From Haloarcula ordinaria (GTDB lineage: Archaea; Halobacteriota; Halobacteria; Halobacteriales; Haloarculaceae), in contig NZ_CP119789.1 of the NCBI RefSeq assembly GCF_029338275.1, forward strand, positions 372,001-436,000: 64,000 bases of DNA, written 5' to 3'. This document shows positions 50,836 through 60,026 of the stretch, piece by piece. Position 1 is the first letter of the stretch, and each line of letters opens with the position of its first letter. The notes under the pieces are model-generated. The model did no database searches. It was not told the origin of the DNA and was given only the letters and a program-made list of their open reading frames with translations. The translations under genes and the position numbers were made by a program.

Positions 50836-52346
50836 CAGTGCATCACCTCCGTCTCCCGCAGGAGGTCAAGGTCACACAGCGTCCCGTGGACGTCGCGGAT
50901 GTCCTCGAAGCCATACATCAACATGAGCAACCGTTCCAGCGAGAGGCCCCACGCCATCACGTCGCAGTCGACGCCCAGCGGCTCTAAGACCTCGTCGCGG
51001 AAGATGCCGGAGTTGCCGACCTCCACGATGTCGCCGGTCTCGGGATGGGTGCCGAACAGCTCGAAACTCGGCTCCGTGTAGGGGTTGTAGTGGGGCTTGA
51101 ACTCCAGGTCGGTGATGCCGAACTGCTCGTAGAACTCGGTGAACGTCCCCATCAGGTCGCGTACGGAGAGGTCCTCGGCCATCACCCAGCCCTCTATCTG
51201 GAAGAACTCCAGGAGATGGGTCGGGTCGAGCGTGTCGTTGCGGTACACCTTCTCGACGGAGAAGAACCGCTCGGGCGGTTCGAGTTCGCCGACCTCGTGG
51301 CCCGAGAGGTAGCGCATCGATAGCGAGGTCGTGTGCCCGCGCAGGTCCAGGCCGCGAGCGACCTCCGCTTCCCACGGCGAGTGGTACCCCTCGCCGTCGG
51401 GGCCGACGCCTTCCAGGTGGGCCGACTTGACCCGCTCGACGAGGTCCTCGGGGAGCTCTTTGATTTCGTCCGGTCGCTCCAGGGCGAACTGGTCCCAGTG
51501 GGTTCGAGCCGGGTGGTCCTGGGGCATGAACAGGCAGTCGTTGATCCAGAACTGCGCGTCGACGTGGGGGCCCTGCATCTCCTGGAAGCCCATGCCGACG
51601 AGCGTGTCCTTGACCCGGTTGGCGGTCTGGCGCAGGATGTGCTCCTTGCCGTGGGAGGCCGGTTCGGCGTCGGCCTCGACGTTGTACTCGGTGAACTCGA
51701 CGTCGTCCCACTCGCCGCTGGTCAGCAGTTCCGGCGTCACCTGGTCGACGGTCTCGGCGACCTCGATGCCGGCCATCAGCTGGGTGACGCCGTCGTCGGT
51801 CAGCACGACCGAGCGGACCGTCTCCTCTGTGACCGCGACGAGACCGCGGCGTTCCAGTTGCGAGAGTGCGTCGTCGTCGGCGTCCTCGACGCGGCCGTCG
51901 GCGACAGCCTCGAGGGCTGCCATCTCCGGGTCCGCACCGGTATCCGCGTCAGGGTCGGCGGTTATCTCGCCGCTGTCGATCTGGCCGTAGCCCTTCCGGG
52001 CGTAGTTCGAGAGCGCGATGTCGACGGCCCCGCCTTCGAGGCCCGATGCACCGATGACCTGCCCCATCGACACCGGTTCATCGCCGGCCCCGGCGTCCAT
52101 CGCCGCGGCGTAGAGGTCCTGTTCGGGCAGGCTCTCGCGGACGTAGGTCTCGCCCTCCTCGGTCAGTTCGTAGTGCTCGACGGTCTCCTCGGTGACCTCG
52201 AGCAGGCCGTCGGCTTCCAGTTCGAACGCTGCGCGGGTGGCCGCCTCGGGCTTGAGGTCCGCCGCCGCGGCCACGTCGTCGATTCGTCGCTCCTCCTGTG
52301 CGTCGGCGGCCTCGAGGACGGCCACCTGTGCCTGTGGTCGTTTCAT
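50835..52346 (-). CDS. pheS: Phenylalanyl-tRNA synthetase alpha subunit
   Basis: A 503-residue catalytic subunit. The N-terminal third contains repeated winged-helix-like units (AAFELEADGLLEVTEETVEHYELTEEGETYV and later ones), typical of archaeal/eukaryotic PheS. The catalytic domain has class II motif 2 around VEKVYRNDTLDPTHLLEFFQIEGWVM and motif 3 MAWGLSLERLLMLMYGFEDIRDV, with GPHVDAQFWINDCLFMPQDHPART before them. pheT follows with a 1-nt overlap. The 468-nt gap upstream contains a palindromic repeat and no gene. Confidence 0.95.
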   Translation of the reverse strand: MKRPQAQVAVLEAADAQEERRIDDVAAAADLKPEAATRAAFELEADGLLEVTEETVEHYELTEEGETYVRESLPEQDLYAAAMDAGAGDEPVSMGQVIGASGLEGGAVDIALSNYARKGYGQIDSGEITADPDADTGADPEMAALEAVADGRVEDADDDALSQLERRGLVAVTEETVRSVVLTDDGVTQLMAGIEVAETVDQVTPELLTSGEWDDVEFTEYNVEADAEPASHGKEHILRQTANRVKDTLVGMGFQEMQGPHVDAQFWINDCLFMPQDHPARTHWDQFALERPDEIKELPEDLVERVKSAHLEGVGPDGEGYHSPWEAEVARGLDLRGHTTSLSMRYLSGHEVGELEPPERFFSVEKVYRNDTLDPTHLLEFFQIEGWVMAEDLSVRDLMGTFTEFYEQFGITDLEFKPHYNPYTEPSFELFGTHPETGDIVEVGNSGIFRDEVLEPLGVDCDVMAWGLSLERLLMLMYGFEDIRDVHGTLCDLDLLRETEVMH

Positions 52347-52645
52347 AGCGTGTGTCGGTCGTTGTGAACATCACTGCGGGTCGCTCAGTTAACGGTTCTC
52401 ACTTCCTGCCGAGGGGTTTCATCCGGGCCAGGGCGGTCTCCCCGGCCCGGAATCCACCACCCATCAGGCGGCGAAGAAGAAGCCGAACCCCGGACTGTGT
52501 GGTGACTGGCGCGCGACACCGGCACGGTGGGATTCGGATGCCATGTGCAGAGGGTCGTGACGGCTCGCAAAAAGCGTTGTGACGCCGGCTAGCAACCGTA
52601 CCGTGACGAACGGGAAGTTTATTTCGGGGCCGAAAATCGAAACTC

Positions 52646-52766
52646 GCCAGAAAGCCCCGGAGCGTTCGGGCCGAAGGGGGAGTCGCTGGGCGGGCCACTA
52701 TCCGAGCGAACGGAGTGAGCGAGGATATCCCGGCCAGCGGCCCCGAGCGCCCGGGGGCTTTCAAGC
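52646..52766. repeat. Short palindromic repeat related to the 18.4-kb element
   Basis: GCCAGAAAGCCCCGGAGCG (52646-52664, last base before) shares GCCAGAAAGCCCC with the 18352 element. The far end CGCCCGGGGGCTTTCAAGC is an imperfect reverse complement, with GGGGCTTTC conserved. The 121-nt interior includes an AGCGAACGGAGTGAGC palindromic motif. It lies between trpS and pheS in the 52347-52814 gap. Confidence 0.5.
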
Positions 52767-52814
52767 GGTTCGCGGTCACAGCAGTGGAGAAGAGAAGACG
52801 AACAACAGCAACTG

Positions 52815-54485
52815 CTAGTCGCGTCGTCGGTCCGACTCGAGTTCGATGTCGAGTTCGTCCAGTTTGTCTTCCCACTCGGCGCGTTTCTCCTGGTGCTCCT
52901 CGAGGAACGCAGCCATCAGTTCGGCGGCCTGCTCCTTGCAGCCGCCACAGAGGCGCTCACCGCCGACACACTCCTCGTATACCTCGGTGGCGAACTCGTC
53001 GTCGTCGCCCGACAGCAGGTACGCGTACAGTTCGTAGACGGGACACTCATCTGCCTTCCCGCCCTTCTCGCGCTGTTCTTCGGCGGTGGAGCGGCCGCCC
53101 GTCGTCGCGGACTTGACCTTGTCGTAGCCGTCCTCGGGGTCGTCGAGCAGCGAGATGTGCGAGGCCGGAATCGAGGAGGACATCTTCCCGCCGGTGAGGC
53201 CGGTCATGAACCGGTGGTAGATAGAGGACGGCGGGAGGAAGCCGTAGCCGCCGTTGTCGAGTTCGACCTGGCGGGCCAGTTCCTCAGCTGCCTCCTGGTC
53301 TAAGTCGAAGGCGTCGACGTGTTCGTCGTAGACACGCTTGTCGCCGTCGACGGCTTGGATGAGCGCATCGAAGGCCTCCTCGGTCGCGCGGCGGTCGAAG
53401 ATGCGAGTCCGCGGGCGGATGGGCTCTCGGCCGGCGTTCTCGAGTTTCTCGATGGCGGACTCGCGAGCCTCGGAGGGGTCGGGTCTCGTCCTGCGGAGCC
53501 AGCCGGCCGCCTCGACACAGCGGGGCCGGTCGGGATTGTCGGCGTAGTCGGTGCGGGCGTTGTACGCCTGCCGAAGCAGCGGTCGCTCGGTGGCCGTGGC
53601 CTCGAAACTCGCGTAGGCCTCGGTGACGCCGAAGAAGCGCATCCGTGCCGCGAGGTCGCGGACCAATCGCATGTGGGGGTCCTGGTCGGGGCCGACCGGG
53701 ATGACCGTGGGTTTCGGCTCGTCGAGCTGCGGGTAGAGGATGTCGGCCATCTGGGTGACGACCGACTGCATGTGTGAGACGTCCGTCTCGCCGTCGAAGT
53801 CGTAGATGGCCTGCAGCTCCGAGAAGTTGGCCTCGACGCCGAGTTCGAAGGCGAGGTCCTGCACCTCGCGATTGGTCGACTGGCGGTACAGTTCGCCCGC
53901 TTCGGGGTCGAACCCGAGCGCCAGCAGCGAGAGGACGTAACTCCGGGTGTGTTCGTCGATCTCCGCCCACGAGAGGTCGCGTGCAGCGTGGGCCTCCAAG
54001 TCGGCGATGAGGCCGTAGGCGTCCCCACCCTGCTGCTGGTGCCAGATTATCTCGTCGAACACCATCTTGTGGCCGATGTGGGGGTCGCCGGTGGGCATGA
54101 ACCCCGAGAGCGCGGCGAAGTCGTCGCCGGCGCGCATCGCGCTGGCGACCCGGTCGTAGTCGCGGTGACCGAAGATGACGCTCCGGCGCATCAGGTAGTG
54201 GGGGTTCGGCACGCCGGGGAGGATGTCGTCGAACACGTCGATGCCGAACTGGTCGAACAGTTTGCGGTAGTCGGCGACCGTCGAGGAGCCCCAGGGGTCC
54301 AGTGCCACGTCGTCGGCGCCGGCGGCACCGCCATCGGAACGCAGTTCCGACGAGGCACGCCTCGCCTCGCTCGGTTCACCGCCGTCGGAGCGGAGCGTCG
54401 CATCGGACTCACGCCACGCGTCCCCCGACTGGCGGCGGTCCTCGTCGGGCGATGCGTCGTCGTGGGGCGCGTCGTGGTCGGTCAT
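52815..54485 (-). CDS. trpS: Tryptophanyl-tRNA synthetase with repetitive N-terminal extension
   Basis: A 556-residue class I synthetase that charges tRNA-Trp. The catalytic signatures are SGFMPTGDPHIGHKMV (HIGH) and MTGLTGGKMSSSIPA (KMSSS). The C-terminal part has a CVGGERLCGGC zinc-like motif. Residues 1-62 form an acidic, low-complexity extension with LRSDGG occurring twice (ATLRSDGGEPSEA, SSELRSDGGAAG). It is encoded by two imperfect 18-nt direct repeats (54327-54344, 54378-54395) and looks like inserted repeat DNA. The true start could be internal, but the ATG overlaps the endA stop as ATGA. Confidence 0.92.
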   Translation of the reverse strand: MTDHDAPHDDASPDEDRRQSGDAWRESDATLRSDGGEPSEARRASSELRSDGGAAGADDVALDPWGSSTVADYRKLFDQFGIDVFDDILPGVPNPHYLMRRSVIFGHRDYDRVASAMRAGDDFAALSGFMPTGDPHIGHKMVFDEIIWHQQQGGDAYGLIADLEAHAARDLSWAEIDEHTRSYVLSLLALGFDPEAGELYRQSTNREVQDLAFELGVEANFSELQAIYDFDGETDVSHMQSVVTQMADILYPQLDEPKPTVIPVGPDQDPHMRLVRDLAARMRFFGVTEAYASFEATATERPLLRQAYNARTDYADNPDRPRCVEAAGWLRRTRPDPSEARESAIEKLENAGREPIRPRTRIFDRRATEEAFDALIQAVDGDKRVYDEHVDAFDLDQEAAEELARQVELDNGGYGFLPPSSIYHRFMTGLTGGKMSSSIPASHISLLDDPEDGYDKVKSATTGGRSTAEEQREKGGKADECPVYELYAYLLSGDDDEFATEVYEECVGGERLCGGCKEQAAELMAAFLEEHQEKRAEWEDKLDELDIELESDRRRD

Positions 54486-55480
54486 GGTGTCAGTCGGCTC
54501 ACGGCGAGCCAGTGTACCTCCTCATTGGCCCCGGTCAGCGCAAAAACCATTCGCTTCCGTACGCCGTGGGCCAGCCGCACGTCCAGCGCGAGGTCGCGGG
54601 GTTCGAAGGCGTGGTCAGCCGGGAGCACCCGGACCAGCAGTTCGGAGTGCCCCAGGTTGTCGACGTCCTCGACGTCGGCGTAGGTCCGGAAGTCCGCGCC
54701 GAACTTGAAGCCGGTCTTGGGCGCGACGCCGGCCTCGCGGAGCGTCGAGTAGACGGCCAGCCGGCGGTCGAACCGGTCGCCCTCGACGTCGCGGCCCCGC
54801 TCGACGACAGCCTCGGCACCGCCCTCGACGGTGAGCATCCCCTCGCGAGCGAGATAGGCGGCCTCCACGAGCGACAGCTGGACGGCGTCGTCGAGCAACT
54901 GGCCGTAGAACGCCTGCTCGTAGAGTGCCGACGGCGGGTCCCAGCACAGCACCCGCTCGGCCAGCAGTTCGCCCTCGGTCGCGGGGACGGTGCCGTCGCT
55001 GGTCCCCGAGACGTCGGGTCGCTCGGTCGCCAGATAGGTTATCTCGCTCTCCTCGTCGACGACGGCGAGCACGCAGTCGCCGAGGCTGGCCGCCGGCACG
55101 GTGTCCCGTTCGCCGACCACCCGGATGCGGTAGGCGACGGCGTCGTCCCACGGCCCGTTGCCCCGGGGGTAGACCACGAAGTCGGCACCCTCGGGGTTCT
55201 CGACCCAGCCCTCGCGTGCGGGCGAGAGGTAGAACCCCCGGTCCCGGAGGTCCTTGTAGACGAGGAAGGCGACCTCGGAGACGGCCCGCGAGGTGAGCAG
55301 CGTCCGGAAGTCCATCCCGTCGACGCACTCGATGTCGCCACGGTACAGCAGGTGGGCGGCCTCGACGGGCGCGAGGTCGAGGTCGCCGTTCCGGACCCGG
55401 CCGTAGCCACGCGAGTCGTAGAACTGCTCGCGGGCGCGGGGGCCGGCCCGGACCACGTCGCCGTCGAGCGTGAGGTCCAT
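54482..55480 (-). CDS. endA: tRNA-splicing endonuclease
   Basis: A 332-residue archaeal splicing endonuclease of the duplicated-chain (alpha2) type. The N-terminal half is a degenerate copy (EAAHLLYRG, VSEVAFLVYKDLRDRGFYLSPAREGW). The C-terminal half is the active one, with ARRLAVYSTLREAGVAPKTGFKFGADFRTYADVED (catalytic Tyr), LGHSELLVRVLP (His) and VRKRMVFAL (Lys). It cuts bulge-helix-bulge sites in pre-tRNAs and pre-rRNAs. Operon partner trpS follows with a 4-nt overlap. Confidence 0.93.
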   Translation of the reverse strand: MDLTLDGDVVRAGPRAREQFYDSRGYGRVRNGDLDLAPVEAAHLLYRGDIECVDGMDFRTLLTSRAVSEVAFLVYKDLRDRGFYLSPAREGWVENPEGADFVVYPRGNGPWDDAVAYRIRVVGERDTVPAASLGDCVLAVVDEESEITYLATERPDVSGTSDGTVPATEGELLAERVLCWDPPSALYEQAFYGQLLDDAVQLSLVEAAYLAREGMLTVEGGAEAVVERGRDVEGDRFDRRLAVYSTLREAGVAPKTGFKFGADFRTYADVEDVDNLGHSELLVRVLPADHAFEPRDLALDVRLAHGVRKRMVFALTGANEEVHWLAVSRLTP

Positions 55481-55543
55481 AGCGGGGACTGTCGGGGGGA
55501 GGACAAAGCCCCTGCGGGTCGCGTGCGCCAGTCGGCGAGGAGG

Positions 55544-56266
55544 CTACCCTGTCCGGTCGCACGTGCTATCGAGACAGCGCCGCCCGCCGGCCGTCTCGAA
55601 CACCGGCAGGCCGCAGTCGCAGTCGTCGACGACCAGGCCCGACGGCACCGAGAACGCCGTGTCGCAGTCCGGGTAGGTATCACAGCCCGCCAGCAGGCCG
55701 CCCCGGCGGATGATGCGCAGGTCGCCCTCACAGTCGGGACAGTCCCACTCGCGGTCGAAGGCGGCGTTCACCCGGTCGTCGAGCGAGTCACAGCCCCGGT
55801 CGAGACACACCTCGAAGGCCGCGCCGCGTTCGACGCGCATCGTCGGGAGGCCGCAGTCGTCACACCGACCGCCGGTGACGGTGGCGTCCGTCGGCAGGCC
55901 GTACGAGGCGTCGCAGGCGGTACAGTCGACGTCGCCCCGCGTCCGGACGAGGGTCCCCGGACAGTGCGGACAGTCGGCCACGGGGACGCCGGCGTTCGAC
56001 GCCGGGAAGCGAGCGCTTCCGTGTTCCTCGTGGGCGACCACTCGCAGGAGTTCCTCCCCGTCCCGGGCGGTGACGACGCCGTCCTCGACGGCGACGCTCT
56101 CGGCGCGAGTGAGCCACGCTACGGGCTGGTACCCCTCGGCGTCGTGGACGAGGACGGTGTTGTCGGGCTTGACGACGACGAGGACGTCGCCGCGCTGTTC
56201 GCGCTCTCGCGAGCCTTCGAAGACGGTCGTACACTGGCCGGCCATCACGCGCGTTCCGTCGTGCAT
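55544..56266 (-). CDS. Topoisomerase-type multi-zinc-finger protein
   Basis: A 240-residue protein. The N-terminal 75 residues form a beta domain (CTTVFEGSREREQRGDVLVVVKPDNTVLVHDAEGYQPVAWLTRAESVAV) resembling the NucS/DUF91 N-terminal domain. Four four-Cys fingers follow: CPHCPGTLVRTRGDVDCTAC, CDDCGLPTMRVERGAAFEVCLDRGC, CPDCEGDLRIIRRGGLLAGCDTYPDC and CDCGLPVFETAGGRRCLDSTC, similar to the C-terminal fingers of topoisomerase I. The nuclease domain of NucS is absent. Start was fixed by TTTATAT about 25 nt upstream. Nucleic-acid binding is the inferred role. Confidence 0.8.
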   Translation of the reverse strand: MHDGTRVMAGQCTTVFEGSREREQRGDVLVVVKPDNTVLVHDAEGYQPVAWLTRAESVAVEDGVVTARDGEELLRVVAHEEHGSARFPASNAGVPVADCPHCPGTLVRTRGDVDCTACDASYGLPTDATVTGGRCDDCGLPTMRVERGAAFEVCLDRGCDSLDDRVNAAFDREWDCPDCEGDLRIIRRGGLLAGCDTYPDCDTAFSVPSGLVVDDCDCGLPVFETAGGRRCLDSTCDRTG

Positions 56267-56399
56267 GGGCCGGCCTGGTCCCGGATTCGGATATAAACCC
56301 TCGGGCGTGTCGAGGGGCGTCGCTGAGCAGGAGACACCGAACGCGACTCGGTGCCCAGGGCCCAAAAACCCAAATCGGTCGAGCGTGTGAGAGGGAGTA

Positions 56400-57074
56400 A
56401 TGAGCCCTCCGCAGGCCATCTGTTTCGACATGGACGGCGTCCTGGTGCAGTCCGAAGACTACTGGGTCGAGAAACAGCGCGGGCACATCCTGCCGACGGC
56501 GGCGCCGAACGACGACATCCCCCTGTCGGCCACCACCGGGCGGAGTTACAAGGAGGTGTATCCGGAGCTGGCCGAGGAGTACGAGATGGCGGTCTCTCGC
56601 GAGGAGTACGAGGCGATGTTCGAGAGGGCCGGTCGCGAGATATACCGCGAGCACGCGACGGTGCTCGACGGCGTCCACGACCTGCTCGCGGACCTCCGGT
56701 CGGCGGGCGTCTCGCTGGCACTCACCACCTCCTCGCCGTGGGAGTGGATCGACGTCGTCGACGAGCGGTTCGGCTTGCTTGAACACTTCGACGCGGTCGT
56801 CAGCGCCGACGACATCGAGGGGCCGGGCAAACCCGCACCGGGTATCTACGAGCGTGGCGCGGCCGAACTGGGCGTCGACCCCAGCGAGGGGTGGGCCGTC
56901 GAAGACTCGACTGCAGGGGCACAGGCGGCCGTTGCTGCGGGCCTGACCACCGTCGGGTTCCGGGGCGACGGGGACGAGACGGACCTCTCCGTGGCCGACT
57001 ACGTCGTCGCCGGCGAGCCCGAGCTCAGGGCGTTGCTGTTCGATACGGAGGGGAGTCAACACCGGTCGGCGTAG
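56400..57074 (+). CDS. HAD-superfamily hydrolase
   Basis: A 224-residue phosphatase-like enzyme. Motif I is CFDMDGVLVQSEDYW (nucleophile Asp). Cap-domain helices follow, then motif II LALTTSSPWEW, motif III region GPGKPAPGIYERGAAELGV (Lys) and motif IV WAVEDSTAGAQAAVAAG (acidic pair E/D). This is the beta-phosphoglucomutase/phosphatase subgroup. The substrate is unknown. SD-like GAGGGAGTA lies just before the ATG. The 3' end overlaps the convergent small gene by 19 nt. Confidence 0.88.
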   Translation: MSPPQAICFDMDGVLVQSEDYWVEKQRGHILPTAAPNDDIPLSATTGRSYKEVYPELAEEYEMAVSREEYEAMFERAGREIYREHATVLDGVHDLLADLRSAGVSLALTTSSPWEWIDVVDERFGLLEHFDAVVSADDIEGPGKPAPGIYERGAAELGVDPSEGWAVEDSTAGAQAAVAAGLTTVGFRGDGDETDLSVADYVVAGEPELRALLFDTEGSQHRSA

Positions 57075-57301
57075 CCTCGGCCGAGCAGGAGGCCGCCGAC
57101 GTTGAGGACGACGACACCGAGCAGGAGGACGAGCGACTGGCTGTCCAGTTCGCCAAAGAGGAACAGCGGGTACGCCAGCGGGGCGACGACGCCGGTCCAG
57201 AACGCCGCGCCCTGGAGCGGGCCACGTGTCACTGCCGTGGCCAGCGAGCGAACGCCGGTGAGCGAGTCGAGCAACGAGCCGAGCGGAGCGGGGCGTGACA
57301 T
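57056..57301 (-). CDS. Small membrane protein
   Basis: An 81-residue protein from MSRPAPLGSLLDSLTG with two to three hydrophobic stretches (AAFWTGVVAPLAYPLFLFG, LVLLLGVVVLNVGGLLLG). No functional motif. The start at 57301 is preferred over the longer frame. It overlaps the HAD gene's end on the opposite strand. Confidence 0.6.
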   Translation of the reverse strand: MSRPAPLGSLLDSLTGVRSLATAVTRGPLQGAAFWTGVVAPLAYPLFLFGELDSQSLVLLLGVVVLNVGGLLLGRGYADRC

Positions 57302-57471
57302 GGTCCGTCTCGTCCGACCACAGTCCCGAGACACCCGTATAACTGAGAGATGCTCCCGGACCGTTCAGAGCGTTCAGCGGTCGAATCGGCCGCCAAAACG
57401 GACCGGGCTGGCCGGTTCGTCTCGCCACCCCGGGCGGCGGTGAACAGTTCACGCGACCCGGTAAGCCCGGC

Positions 57472-59910
57472 TTAGTCGACCCTGACCGTTCGCTGCTCGG
57501 TCACCGAGGGGAGCGGGAGGTCGGGGAACGTCACCTCGACGGTGTAGGTGAGTTCGTCGGCGTCCGCCCCGAAGACGGCCACCGGAAGCGTCGCCTCGCC
57601 CAGATAGGACGGCTTGGCGGTCATCTCGCGGCCGTTGACCGTCACGCGCAGCCCCGCGCGGGCGGCGCCGCCCGAATTCTCGACGGTCACCTCCCGCATC
57701 TCGTTGCTCCCAGTCGCTATCGCGTCGGGGAACGCGCCCCAGTCGACGTCGAGGACCGGGAGGTCGCGGGCGTTCGCGAGCACCTGTTCGGCGACGCCCG
57801 CCGAGAGCCCGGCACGAACGAGGCCGTCGACGCCCGCGTCGACGACGTCGGCGGGCGTCTGGAGTCCCTCGGCGGCCAGTTTCCGCGCGCGACCCGACCC
57901 GACGCCGTCGATAGCCGTCAGGCCTACCGCGTCCTCGCTGATGCCGTGTTCTACGCGGGCCTCGACGCGGCAGGCCAGGTTGGCGAAGCGGGCCGGCGCG
58001 AGGTCGTCGAGGAACGCCCGCAGGGCCGCGAGCAGTCGCAGGGCGTTCTGCCGGATGACCCAGGCGTCGCTCTTGAGCTCCGTCGGCGTCGTCCCGGTCA
58101 TCCCTGCTTTGAGGATAGCCAATACCTTCCGCTGGCCGGCATCTAAGTCCGTGTCGGCGGTCCCCAGCACCGCGGCGACCGCGTCCTGCTCGTCCGAGCG
58201 GGCGCTGACGCTGTCGAACTCCGTCGCACCGGCGACTGCGGTGAGGAGGTCCTCGGGGTCGATGGGTTCCGTGGCGCCGTCGTCGGCCTGCTCGTCACAG
58301 CGCTCCGCGAGGTCGGCGAAGCGCCGGGCGGTGTCGAGTCGGAGGTAGAACTTCGAGGCGAGGTGGCCCAGGCGGGTCGGTTCGACGCGGAGGCCGTCCT
58401 GTTCGACGAAGCCGTCGGCGACCAGTTCCGAGAGCGTCCGGCTGACCCGCTCGCGCAGGTCGCTGCCGGCGGCGTACTCGTCGGGCGCCGACTGGGCGCG
58501 GGCGAAGTAGAACGTCGTCCGGAGCCACTCCATCACGTCGTCGACGTCGCGGATGGTCCCCAAGGCGATCTCGGCGTTGAGGTGGGCGTCGAGTTCGCCG
58601 GCCAGTCGGGACTCTATCTCCTTGCCGTCACGCAGGAGCGTGCGGTACTTGTCGGCGTCCGAGCGGTCACAGACGACCCAGGCGTAGCCCGTGTCGTCGT
58701 AGCCCGGGCGGCCGGCGCGGCCGAGCATCTGGAGGATGTCGAGCGGGCTCATGTCGACCTCGCCTTCCAGGGGGTCGTGGAGTTTCGTATCTCTGATGAC
58801 GACACAGCGTGCGGGGAGGTTAACCCCCCACGCGAGCGTCGAGGTCGAGAAGAGCAGTTGTATCTTCCCCTGTTTGAACCAGTCCTCGACGCGGTTCTTG
58901 TCCTCACGGGCGAGGCCGGCGTGGTGGAAGCCCACGCCGTCGAGCACGGACTGCCGCAGCGTGTCGTTCTGTAGGTCGGCGGCGTCGTTGTGGAAGTCGT
59001 AGTCGCCCCGCGCACCGATGGGCACGTCGCGTTCGGTGAGTTCGTCGCGAGCCTTCTTCGCGGCCTGGACAGTGTCCTGCCGGGAGGAGACGAACACGAG
59101 GGCCTGGCCCTCGTCGCGGATGTGGGGTTCGGTCAGGTCCAGCGCCCGGTAGAGCCGCCGGTACTTGTCGGCGAAGGCGTTCTCGCCGTGCGAGTAGGTC
59201 TTCACCTCTGCGTTCAGCGGCACCGGGCGGTAGTCGTCGCCGAAGGCGAAGGTGGTCTCGGCGGGGGCGTCCAGCCAGTCGGCGACGTCGTCGATGTTGG
59301 GCATCGTCGCCGAGAGGGCGACCACGCGGGGGTCACAGAGCCGGCGCAGGCGCGAGACGGTGACCTCGAGCACCGCGCCGCGCCGGTCAGAGTCGAGCAG
59401 GTGGACCTCGTCGATGACACAGCAGTCCACGTCCGTGATGAACGAGTACCGGTGGGAGTCGTGTTTCCTGGTGGCCGAATCGGCCTTCTCGGGGGTCATC
59501 ACCAGGATGTCGGCGCGCTCGGCCCGGCGGGGACTCAGGTCGCGCTCGCCCGTGACGACGTACACCGAATAGCCCATGTCCTCGAAGCGCTCCCACTCGC
59601 GCTCTTTCTCGTTGGTGAGCGCGCGCAGGGGGGCGAGAAAGAGCGCGGTCCCGCCCGCCGCGAGGGTCTTGCAGATGGCCAGTTCCGCCAGCGCGGTCTT
59701 CCCGCTGGCAGTCGGGGCGCTGACCACGACGTTGTCGTCGCGCTCCAAGAGTGCGGGCAGCGCCTCGGCCTGCATGGCGTTGAACCGCTCGAAGGGGAAG
59801 GCGTCGGCGAAGTCGGGGAGCACGTCCACGACCGCGACGCTCGGCTCGCTGTCGGCTCGAGGTGGCACGTCAGAGAGCGAGCGCCGCGGCGGCAAAGGCG
59901 TTTCCATCAC
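57472..59910 (-). CDS. Hel308-like Ski2-family DNA helicase
   Basis: An 812-residue superfamily 2 helicase. Motifs: Q-like FNAMQAEALP, I APTASGKTALAE, Ia LAPLRALTNEK, Ib VMTPEKADS, II VIDEVHLLDS, III ALSATMPN, IV ALVFVSSRQD, V STSTLAWGVNLPAR and VI QMLGRAGRPGYD. A winged-helix/ratchet domain follows, with a helix-hairpin-helix near residue 665 (TAIDGVGSGRARKLAAEGLQTPADV). An extra C-terminal beta domain (about 730-812, MREVTVENSGGAARAGLRVTVNG) is not in standard Hel308. It likely remodels stalled forks. A or B paralogue cannot be told. Confidence 0.88.
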   Translation of the reverse strand: MMETPLPPRRSLSDVPPRADSEPSVAVVDVLPDFADAFPFERFNAMQAEALPALLERDDNVVVSAPTASGKTALAELAICKTLAAGGTALFLAPLRALTNEKEREWERFEDMGYSVYVVTGERDLSPRRAERADILVMTPEKADSATRKHDSHRYSFITDVDCCVIDEVHLLDSDRRGAVLEVTVSRLRRLCDPRVVALSATMPNIDDVADWLDAPAETTFAFGDDYRPVPLNAEVKTYSHGENAFADKYRRLYRALDLTEPHIRDEGQALVFVSSRQDTVQAAKKARDELTERDVPIGARGDYDFHNDAADLQNDTLRQSVLDGVGFHHAGLAREDKNRVEDWFKQGKIQLLFSTSTLAWGVNLPARCVVIRDTKLHDPLEGEVDMSPLDILQMLGRAGRPGYDDTGYAWVVCDRSDADKYRTLLRDGKEIESRLAGELDAHLNAEIALGTIRDVDDVMEWLRTTFYFARAQSAPDEYAAGSDLRERVSRTLSELVADGFVEQDGLRVEPTRLGHLASKFYLRLDTARRFADLAERCDEQADDGATEPIDPEDLLTAVAGATEFDSVSARSDEQDAVAAVLGTADTDLDAGQRKVLAILKAGMTGTTPTELKSDAWVIRQNALRLLAALRAFLDDLAPARFANLACRVEARVEHGISEDAVGLTAIDGVGSGRARKLAAEGLQTPADVVDAGVDGLVRAGLSAGVAEQVLANARDLPVLDVDWGAFPDAIATGSNEMREVTVENSGGAARAGLRVTVNGREMTAKPSYLGEATLPVAVFGADADELTYTVEVTFPDLPLPSVTEQRTVRVD

Positions 59911-60026
59911 CGGGAGCGGGCCACCGTTCGGGCGACGAGGAGCGCGGACCGCCGAAACCGACCGCGTTCCCTGGTAGCACGGCTACATACGTCTTTATAT
60001 TGTTATTCGTAGTATACCTATACGTT

